Part shown: one piece after another, positions 58,137-64,000 of the stretch
Layout of the letters: each line of letters begins with the position of its first letter
Numbering within the stretch: position 1 is the stretch's first letter
Origin: Bacteroidales bacterium
GTDB lineage: Bacteria > Bacteroidota > Bacteroidia > Bacteroidales > P3
DNA length: 64,000 nt
Direction: 5' to 3'
Assembly (NCBI GenBank): GCA_017480785.1
Contig: JAFURZ010000002.1
Span: forward strand, 1-64,000
The notes under the pieces: generated by a model
Database searches by the model: none
Seen by the model: the letters and a program-made list of their open reading frames with translations, nothing else
Told to the model about the DNA's origin: nothing
Position numbers and translations under genes: made by a program

Positions 58137-58913
58137 ATGGCTAAGCAAAGTGGTGGTTATCTGGGCGGTTACAGCGGCAAGCTGGGGCCCGTGGTGGGTT
58201 ATTTGTGGAACGGGAAGTGGTGTGTGCGGAGTTGTCCGACGATGGTGCGCAATCCGCGCACCGTCAAGCAGATGGAGCGGCGGGCGCTGTTTCGTGAGCA
58301 GGTGCGCCTGGCGGCGTCGATGCGCGACGGTGTGATGCGAGGCTTGACGGAGCCGGCGCGCGAGGCGGGCATGACGGCCTACAACCTGTTTGTGAGCCTC
58401 AACCAGCCGGCCTTCGGGTCGGCCGAGGGGGCGTTGCAGGTGGCGTGGGAGGAGCTCACGCTGAGCGTGGGGCCGGTGGCGCCGGTGGTCTTTGAAGAGG
58501 CCTCGGTCGACGAGCGCAACGTGCTGAGTGTGAAGTTCCGCGATGGAGCCCTCTCGTCGGGTCGCCGCTCGAAGCAGGACGAGGTGCGCGTCTATGTCTA
58601 CTGCCCCGACCTGGAGAAGGGGGTGCTCTCGGCCACGGCCTACCGCCACGAGCGGAGCCTGCGCCTGCTGCTGCCGACGTTCTTCGCCGGTCACGAGCTG
58701 CGGGTGTACGGCTTTGTGCAGAACGCCGAGGGCGAGTCGTCGCCGACGGTGTATGTGCCTGTGGACGGGGGGACGGAGCCTGCGACGGTGGCTGCCGGGC
58801 AGGCCGGCGGGGTGAAAAAAGATTTGGCCGTAAGCGGGAAAAAGCGTAAATTTGCATCATCCGTCGGCGCCGATGCCGCGGAGGAAAAAGCAGATTTACA
58901 GCAGGATGGCTAA
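58137..58913 (+). CDS. DUF6266 family protein
   Basis: A 258-residue protein starting at ATG 58137 (AKQSGGYLGGYSGKLGPVVG). An upstream in-frame Met at 58092 is less likely. The N-terminal glycine-rich block, NPRTVKQMERRALFREQ and a later beta-rich half match DUF6266, a Bacteroidota family of unknown role. There is no signal peptide. The last about 90 bp contain the promoter of radA and the stop overlaps the radA start region by 8 bp. Confidence 0.82.
   Translation: MAKQSGGYLGGYSGKLGPVVGYLWNGKWCVRSCPTMVRNPRTVKQMERRALFREQVRLAASMRDGVMRGLTEPAREAGMTAYNLFVSLNQPAFGSAEGALQVAWEELTLSVGPVAPVVFEEASVDERNVLSVKFRDGALSSGRRSKQDEVRVYVYCPDLEKGVLSATAYRHERSLRLLLPTFFAGHELRVYGFVQNAEGESSPTVYVPVDGGTEPATVAAGQAGGVKKDLAVSGKKRKFASSVGADAAEEKADLQQDG
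58824..58856 (+). promoter_or_regulatory. Promoter of radA inside the DUF6266 gene
   Basis: TTTG at 58824-58827 and TAAATTTGC at 58848-58856, spacer 20 bp, lie within the 3' coding part of the preceding gene. They support the radA start at 58906 rather than the earlier in-frame Met codons at 58852 and 58873. Confidence 0.7.
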
Positions 58914-60372
58914 AGCGAAGACCTATTATTTCTGCCGCGAGTGCGGCTACCAGAGCGCCTCGTGGCTCGGACGGTGTCCGGAGTGCGGCAAGTTTGGCAC
59001 CTTCGACGAGGAGGTGTTGAAAGCGGAAAGCGGGAAACGGAAGGCGGAAAAAGGCGACATGCAGTCCGCTCCCCGGCGGTTGCAGGAGGTGACCTACAGC
59101 CAGACGCCGCGTCTGGCCACCGGCTGCGGCGAGCTGGACCGTGTGCTGGGCGGCGGCATCGTGCCGGGCAGCCTGCTGCTGCTGGGCGGCGAGCCCGGCA
59201 TCGGCAAGAGCACCCTCCTGCTGCAGACCGCCATGAGCCTCACCTCCGGCCCCTCTCCGATGGGAGAGGGGAGAGCGGAGAACGGAAGGTTGCGGCTGCT
59301 CTATGTCAGCGGCGAGGAGAGCGAGGAGCAGATAAAGATGCGGGCCGACCGGCTAGTGGGTAGTGGGGAGTGTGTAGTGGGTAGCAGCCGAGGTCAAGAA
59401 CTACCCACTACCCACTACCCACTACCCACTCAAGATTTGTATGTGGTCACCGAGACGGTCATGGGGCGCATCTTCGAGCATGTCGACGCTGTGCGGCCCG
59501 AGCTGCTCATCGTCGACTCTATCCAGACCGTTTCGACCGACGAGCTCGACTCGCCGGCGGGCAGCGTGAGCCAGATACGCCAGTGCACCTCCGAGCTGCA
59601 GCACTATGCCAAGACGACCGGCGTGCCGGTGCTGCTCATAGGCCACATCACCAAGGACGGCACCCTGGCGGGTCCCAAGGTGATGGAGCACATCGTGGAC
59701 GCGGTGCTCCAGTTCGAGGGCGACCGCAACTACGGCTACCGCATCCTGCGGTCGCTGAAGAACCGCTTCGGCTCGACGGCGGAGATAGGCATCTTCGAGA
59801 TGCGCGAAGGGGGTCTGCGCGAGGTGGAGAACCCCAGCGAGTTCCTCCTCTCGCGGCGCGACGAGACGCTGAGCGGGTCGGCCGTGAGCGCCACCCTCGA
59901 GGGGGTGCGGCCCCTGTTTGTCGAGGTGCAGAGCCTCGTGAGCTCGGCCGTCTACGGTACCCCCCAGCGCAACGCCGGCGGCTTCGACCTGCGGCGCATG
60001 AACATGCTGCTGGCCGTGCTGGAGAAGCGGTGCGGCTTCAAGCTGGGCGTGAAGGACGTCTTCCTCAACCTGGCCGGCGGCCTGCGGGTGACCGACCCCG
60101 CCATGGACCTCGCCGTGGCCTGCGCCATCCTCTCGTCGAATGTCGACATCGCCATCCCGCCGCGCTACTGCTTCGCCGCCGAGATGGGGCTGAACGGCGA
60201 GCTGCGCCCCGTGAGCCGCGTGGAGCAGCGCATCGCCGAGGCCGGCCGGCTGGGCTTCGAGCGCATCTATGTCAGCAAGCACAGCAGCCGCGAGGTGGAC
60301 GGCCGGCGCCATGGCATCGAGGTGGTGGGCCTCGGCGTCATCGAGGAGGTCTTCCGGTCGCTCTTCGCCTGA
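58906..60372 (+). CDS. radA: DNA repair protein RadA, carrying in-frame repeat insertions
   Basis: A 488-residue RadA/Sms from ATG 58906 (AKAKTYYFCRECGYQSASW). The zinc finger is CRECG ... CPECG. The Walker A is GGEPGIGKSTLLLQ, followed by the RadA-specific LKNRFGSTAEIGIF. The Lon-like C-terminal domain is complete (LSSNVDIAIPPRYCFAAEMG). Three repeats are read in frame: a heptad run KAESGKRKAEKGD after the zinc finger, an LTSGPSPMGEG palindromic repeat after Walker A, and a 77-bp heptad element before DLYVVTETVM. RadA processes branched DNA in recombination. The inserts sit in loops, so the protein is probably functional. Confidence 0.95.
   Translation: MAKAKTYYFCRECGYQSASWLGRCPECGKFGTFDEEVLKAESGKRKAEKGDMQSAPRRLQEVTYSQTPRLATGCGELDRVLGGGIVPGSLLLLGGEPGIGKSTLLLQTAMSLTSGPSPMGEGRAENGRLRLLYVSGEESEEQIKMRADRLVGSGECVVGSSRGQELPTTHYPLPTQDLYVVTETVMGRIFEHVDAVRPELLIVDSIQTVSTDELDSPAGSVSQIRQCTSELQHYAKTTGVPVLLIGHITKDGTLAGPKVMEHIVDAVLQFEGDRNYGYRILRSLKNRFGSTAEIGIFEMREGGLREVENPSEFLLSRRDETLSGSAVSATLEGVRPLFVEVQSLVSSAVYGTPQRNAGGFDLRRMNMLLAVLEKRCGFKLGVKDVFLNLAGGLRVTDPAMDLAVACAILSSNVDIAIPPRYCFAAEMGLNGELRPVSRVEQRIAEAGRLGFERIYVSKHSSREVDGRRHGIEVVGLGVIEEVFRSLFA
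59020..59054 (+). repeat. Heptad repeat in radA, AAAGCGG type
   Basis: Five 7-bp words (AAAGCGG twice, GAAACGG, AAGGCGG, AAAAAGG), translated in frame as KAESGKRKAEKG. Confidence 0.75.
59238..59273 (+). repeat. GC-rich palindromic repeat in radA
   Basis: CCTCACCTCCGGCCCCTCTC with loop GAT and arm GGGAGAGGGGAG, read as LTSGPSPMGEG, directly behind the Walker A helix. Confidence 0.9.
59354..59430 (+). repeat. 77-bp inverted heptad element in radA
   Basis: Same length, centre and word order as the uvrA copy at 18570-18646. I saw one difference in the centre (CAAGAA for CAGGAA). Read as VVGSSRGQELPTTHYPLPT. Confidence 0.92.
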
Positions 60373-60432
60373 CCGAATATCTCTAACAGAATCACCGGAA
60401 TGGCCGGGATTATTCCTCCGGCAGACGTCATG

Positions 60433-60553
60433 CTCCGTAGGAGCGACAGAATATAGCCGTGGGTGCGAACCCACGGTGTGGTGTATCCGCTAGTAGACAG
60501 GAGCCCCGTAGGGGCGATGGATGGGGGTAAAATGTTCCGTCGCCCCTACGGGG
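60433..60553. repeat. Compound intergenic palindromic repeat, CCCCGTAGGGGCGA type
   Basis: Three stems are nested in the 309-bp gap 60373-60681. CTCCGTAGGAG is at 60433-60443. CCGTGGGT-GCGA-ACCCACGG is at 60457-60476. A 14-bp pair CCCCGTAGGGGCGA / TCGCCCCTACGGGG is at 60504-60517 and 60540-60553. I recall similar GTAGGGGCGA and GGGTGCGAACCC elements from other bacterial genomes. No gene is seen here; the arginine deiminase promoter follows. Confidence 0.85.
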
Positions 60554-60588
60554 CAATCCATTTGTTTGTTGGGCTGTTGATAAAAAGT

Positions 60589-60620
60589 TTTGCCGTGTGC
60601 GGATTTTTTCGTATATTTGC
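60589..60620 (+). promoter_or_regulatory. Promoter of arginine deiminase gene
   Basis: TTTG at 60589-60592 and TATATTTGC at 60612-60620, spacer 19 bp. The ATG is about 60 bp downstream. Confidence 0.8.
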
Positions 60621-60681
60621 ATTTTCACAATGTTGTGTCCCGACGGGGCAAGGCATTGTGTGTGAATGTATAATATAATAT

Positions 60682-61935
60682 ATGAGTGACAGAAATATCA
60701 TCCCGTGCAAAGTGAATGTGGCCTCGGAGACAGGCCGACTGCGGGCTGTGCTGCTGCACCGCCCGGGGGTGGAAATCGAGCGCATGACGCCGCTCAACGC
60801 CGCCCACGCCCTCTATAGCGACATACTGAACAAACCCATCGTCGACACCGAATACCACTACTTCAGCGGCGTGCTGGAGAAGTGGACCCAGGTGTACTAT
60901 GTGGAAGACATACTGGAAGAGCTGCTGAAAGACGACGCCGTGCGGCGCCACCTGGTCGAGGAGAGTTGCGACATGGATAACTGCGACGACGACCTGGCGG
61001 AGCAGCTGATGGACCTGCCGGCCGACGCGCTGGCCAAGGCCCTGATTGAGGGCTTTGAAGACCCGGACTGGGACGGTACCGACGACGACCGTTACCTGCT
61101 GAAGCCCCTGTACAACCTCTTCTTCACCCGCGACGCATCGAGCACAGTCTACAACCGCGTGCTTATCAACTCGATGAGCTTCGAGGTGAGGGAGCGCGAG
61201 ACGCTGATATATGAGGCTATCTTCAAGCACTTCTTCAAGGTGGATACCCTCAACGCCATGCAGTGGGACCGCGACGCGCGGACCGAAGGCGGCGACGTGC
61301 ACATTGCGGCGCCCGACCTGCTCTGCATCGGTCAGGGCATACGCACCAACACGAAGGGCATCAAGTATCTGGCCCAGGAGGCCGCTGCCGGCAGGATGCC
61401 GAAGGACCCGTTCCACATCCTGGTGCAGGAGCTGCCGAAGAGCCCGGAGAGCTTCATCCACCTCGACATGGTGTTCACCTTCCTGGGCAAGCACCAGTGC
61501 ATGGCTTTCGAGCCGATGCTGAAGAAGATGGGCCTCTTTGCCGGCAAGGACACCACCCTCATCACCATCGAGGGAGGCAAGGTGAGCTACACCAAGTTCC
61601 CCAACATCATCAAGGGGTTGGAGCACCTGGGGTGGGAGATAGAGCCTGTCATCGGCGGCGGGAGCGACCCGTGGGTGCAGCTGCGCGAGCAGTGGCATAG
61701 CGGGGCCAACTTCTTCTCGCTGGGCGACGGTAAGGTGATGGGCTACCGCCGTAACACCCACACCATCGATGCGCTGGCCAAGGCGGGCTTTGCCGTGCTG
61801 AAGGCGGAGGACATCGTGGAGGGGCGTGTGCGGATGGAGGACTACGACAAGTTCGTGGCCGCCTTCCCCGGCAGCGAGCTGCCGCGCGCCGGTGGCGGCG
61901 CAAGGTGCATGACGATGCCCATCTTGCGCGACTAG
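60682..61935 (+). CDS. arcA: Arginine deiminase
   Basis: A 417-residue guanidino-group hydrolase. The start NVASETGRLRAVLLHRPG is typical of ArcA. Catalytic and binding motifs are FTRDAS, EGGDVHIAAP, the His in FIHLDMVFTFL, GYRRNTHT and the nucleophile C409 in GGGARCMTMP. It hydrolyses arginine to citrulline and ammonia. Carbamate kinase, ornithine carbamoyltransferase and the antiporter are not adjacent. Ornithine aminotransferase is encoded 25 kb away. The gene has a strong own promoter and is followed by a repeat that may act as terminator. Confidence 0.93.
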   Translation: MSDRNIIPCKVNVASETGRLRAVLLHRPGVEIERMTPLNAAHALYSDILNKPIVDTEYHYFSGVLEKWTQVYYVEDILEELLKDDAVRRHLVEESCDMDNCDDDLAEQLMDLPADALAKALIEGFEDPDWDGTDDDRYLLKPLYNLFFTRDASSTVYNRVLINSMSFEVRERETLIYEAIFKHFFKVDTLNAMQWDRDARTEGGDVHIAAPDLLCIGQGIRTNTKGIKYLAQEAAAGRMPKDPFHILVQELPKSPESFIHLDMVFTFLGKHQCMAFEPMLKKMGLFAGKDTTLITIEGGKVSYTKFPNIIKGLEHLGWEIEPVIGGGSDPWVQLREQWHSGANFFSLGDGKVMGYRRNTHTIDALAKAGFAVLKAEDIVEGRVRMEDYDKFVAAFPGSELPRAGGGARCMTMPILRD

Positions 61936-61938
61936 GCT

Positions 61939-61987
61939 CCCCGCCTGCGGCGGAAATCTTGCAAATCCAGGATTTTGCAAAGCGGGG
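61939..61987. repeat. Post-gene repeat of CCCCGC...GCGGGG type, copy 2
   Basis: It starts 3 bp after the arcA stop. CCCCGCCTGCGGCGGAAAT leads, TTGCAAATCC and its inverted partner GGATTTTGCAA follow, and GCGGGG closes. It is related to the element at 53810-53874, which also follows a stop codon directly. Confidence 0.8.
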
Positions 61988-62026
61988 AAAAGAAAAACGG
62001 ATACAGAAACTAATTTAACAATCATA

Positions 62027-64000
62027 ATGAAACAGTATCACATTGCAAACAACATCATCGGGTGGGTCATCTGCTTGATTGCCTGCGCGGTGTACATTAT
62101 GACTGCCGAGGCTACGGCGTCGTGGTGGGACTGCGGTGAGTACATCTCCACTGCCTTCAAACTGCAAGTGGGTCACCCCCCGGGAGCCCCTACGTTCCAG
62201 CTCATCGGACGCTTGTTCTCGATGTTCTCCTCGCCCGAGGATGCCGCCCATGCGGTGAACATCATGTCGGCCGTGTGCAGCGGCTTCACCATCCTCTTCC
62301 TCTACTGGGGCATCACCCTGCTGGGCAAGCACATGCTGCCCGACCCGAAGGCTCCGAGCCTGAAGGACTGGAAGACATGGGCTGTCTTTGGCGCCGGCAT
62401 AGTCGGTGCCTTGGCCTACACCTTCAGCGACACCTTCTGGTTCTCGGCTGTCGAGGGTGAGGTCTACGCCATGTCGAGCTTCTTCACGGCACTGGTGTTC
62501 TGGGCCATCCTGAAGTGGGAGGAACAGAGCGACGACCCGCGGAGCCTGCGCTGGCTGATACTCATCTCGCTGCTGGTGGGCGTGGCCATCGGTGTGCACC
62601 TGCTCAACCTGCTGACGGTGCCGGCCATCTTCTATGTGGTGTACTTCAAGAAGTGGCCCAAGACGACCTGGAAGGGCTTCCTGCTGACGGGTGTGCTGAG
62701 CGTGGTGACGCTGGCCGTCATCCTGTGGGGCATCATCCCGGGCATCGTGAATGTGGACTCGGCCGTCGATGTGTTCTTCGTGAACACGCTGGGTCTGGCG
62801 TTCAACAGCGGCACCATCGTCTTCTTCACGCTGCTGGCTGCCGCCATCGTGTGGGGCCTGTGGTACACCCACAAGAAGGACAAGCCGGTGTGGAATGCCG
62901 CGGTGCTGAGCTTCGCCATGCTGGTCATCGGATACTCGACCTTCTTCGTGCTGGTTATCCGGGCCAATACCAACACGCCTTTGAACGAGAACGCCCCGAA
63001 GGATGCCGTGGCCATGCGTGCCTACCTGGGTCGCGAGCAGTACGGCGACACACCGCTCTTCAGCGGCCAGTACTACACCGCCGGGCGCCCGATTAGCGTC
63101 AAGCAAGGCTACACCAAGTATGTGCGTGGCAAGAACGAGGAGGGCAAGGACCGCTACATTGTGGCCGCCCATGCCCAGAAGTACGTCTACCGCGAGCAGC
63201 ACACGGGTGTTTTCCCCCGCATGTGGAGCGACGACAAGGACCGCCACCATCCGCAGTTCTATGAGCTGTGGGCCGGCAAGGTCTATGGCGACCAGAAGCC
63301 TACCAGTGCGCAGAACCTGACGTTCTTCAACCGCTACCAGTTGGGTTGGATGTACTGGCGCTACTTCATGTGGAACTTTGCCGGACGGCAGAACGACGAG
63401 CAGGGTCACTACTTCAACGATGACGGCTCGCGCGACTACCTGAAGGGCAACTGGATAAGTGGCATCAAGGCTATCGACGAGGCCCGCCTGGGTCCGCAGG
63501 ACAACCTGCCCGAGCACATGGCCAACAACAAGGCACGCAACAAGTACTACATGCTGCCGCTGCTGCTGGGCATCATCGGCCTCGTCTATCACGTCCGCAA
63601 GCACCCGAAGGATGCCTTCATCGTCTTCATCATGTTCTTTATGACGGGTCTGGCCATCGCTATATACCTGAACATGCCGCCGCGGCAGCCACGTGAGCGT
63701 GACTACGCCTTCGTGGGGTCGTTCAGCTTCTTCGCCATCTGGATTGGCTTTGCCGTGATGGCGCTGGCGGAATGGGTGAGCAAGCTCTTCAAGAAGAACA
63801 GCGAGGGAGCCTACAAGGTGGTGCTGCCGGTGGTCTTCGTGGCCTGCATGGCCGCGGCCCCCTGCCTGATGGCCGCCGAGAACTGGGACGACCACGACCG
63901 CTCGCAGAAGTATGCCGCGCGCGACTTCGCCCAGAACTACCTCAAGAGTGTCAACAAGCAAGGTATCCTCATCACCTTCGGCGATAACGACACCTTCCCG
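62027..64000 (+). CDS. DUF2723 family multi-pass membrane protein, 3' end beyond window
   Basis: An open frame of 658 codons from ATG 62027 to the window edge with no stop. It starts KQYHIANNIIGWVICLIA. The family hallmark TASWWDCGEYISTAFKLQVG then HPPGAPTFQLIGRLF occurs at about 30-65. Many membrane helices follow, and later a soluble-like stretch with PRQPRERDYAFVGSF and ITFGDNDTFP at the edge. The family (related to human TMEM260 O-mannosyltransferases) carries a GT-C-like fold, so glycosyl transfer at the membrane is plausible. Bacteroidota proteins of this kind are usually near 1000 residues or longer, so a substantial C-terminus is missing. Confidence 0.9.
   Translation, partial: MKQYHIANNIIGWVICLIACAVYIMTAEATASWWDCGEYISTAFKLQVGHPPGAPTFQLIGRLFSMFSSPEDAAHAVNIMSAVCSGFTILFLYWGITLLGKHMLPDPKAPSLKDWKTWAVFGAGIVGALAYTFSDTFWFSAVEGEVYAMSSFFTALVFWAILKWEEQSDDPRSLRWLILISLLVGVAIGVHLLNLLTVPAIFYVVYFKKWPKTTWKGFLLTGVLSVVTLAVILWGIIPGIVNVDSAVDVFFVNTLGLAFNSGTIVFFTLLAAAIVWGLWYTHKKDKPVWNAAVLSFAMLVIGYSTFFVLVIRANTNTPLNENAPKDAVAMRAYLGREQYGDTPLFSGQYYTAGRPISVKQGYTKYVRGKNEEGKDRYIVAAHAQKYVYREQHTGVFPRMWSDDKDRHHPQFYELWAGKVYGDQKPTSAQNLTFFNRYQLGWMYWRYFMWNFAGRQNDEQGHYFNDDGSRDYLKGNWISGIKAIDEARLGPQDNLPEHMANNKARNKYYMLPLLLGIIGLVYHVRKHPKDAFIVFIMFFMTGLAIAIYLNMPPRQPRERDYAFVGSFSFFAIWIGFAVMALAEWVSKLFKKNSEGAYKVVLPVVFVACMAAAPCLMAAENWDDHDRSQKYAARDFAQNYLKSVNKQGILITFGDNDTFP

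Noticed and set aside
62015-63961. 648-codon open frame antisense to the DUF2723 gene
   Set aside because: Covers the same bases as the plus-strand DUF2723 frame, which has a clear family signature.

Overview
The window looks like a chromosomal piece of an anaerobic, high-GC member of the Bacteroidota, most likely order Bacteroidales. Four things point there. Type IX secretion (T9SS) parts are scattered through it (porX, porP/sprF, gldJ, a PorE-like protein). Two secreted C10 peptidases carry T9SS type A sorting domains. Many gene starts have the Bacteroidota -7 box TAnnTTTGC. MurF and Alr are fused. HydE suggests [FeFe]-hydrogenase metabolism, so an anaerobe. I cannot name a genus from sequence alone.

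Layout. 1-1.35 kb is an AT-rich edge with an ISL3-type transposase tail, a gene fragment and an orphan PD-(D/E)XK nuclease. 1.5-4.4 kb has a GH20 lipoprotein and hydE, convergent with a minus-strand block running from 10.2 down to 4.4 kb (outer-membrane protein, porX, mfd). 10.4-16.2 kb (minus) has two paralogous C10 peptidases and three small lipoproteins. 16.5-23 kb (plus) has a secreted protein, uvrA, a membrane protein and mnmE. 23-30.3 kb has a thioredoxin-like protein, M3 peptidase, PspC, glmM, rpsP, rimM and a DksA-like protein. 30.3-34.2 kb (minus) has a fused Opp/Dpp-type ATPase, a broken lipoprotein gene and an ECF sigma operon. 34.6-39.6 kb has rocD, a DUF975 protein, an M23 peptidase and a GH29 fucosidase. 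40-49.7 kb has porP, gldJ, an OstA-like gene, grpE, dnaJ, a DUF2851 gene and murF-alr. 49.9-53.8 kb has lon and a PorE-like gene, then tRNA-Pro(GGG). 54.2-57.6 kb is a large surface protein gene split by a G9 tract. 58.1-64 kb has a DUF6266 gene, radA, arginine deiminase and a DUF2723 membrane protein cut by the window end.

Common themes are envelope and secretion (porX, porP, gldJ, PorE-like, OstA-like, C10 cargo), protein quality control (lon, grpE, dnaJ), DNA repair (mfd, uvrA, radA), wall synthesis (glmM, murF-alr, M23) and arginine/ornithine use (arcA, rocD).

The most unusual content is short repeats. An intergenic family is built from 11-bp words, some forming perfect 30-40 bp inverted repeats. 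A second set is built from 7-bp words and lies both between and inside genes. A third is a GC-rich palindromic element of about 36 bp, present in single or 92-bp paired form and inserted in frame in uvrA, radA and the ABC transporter gene.
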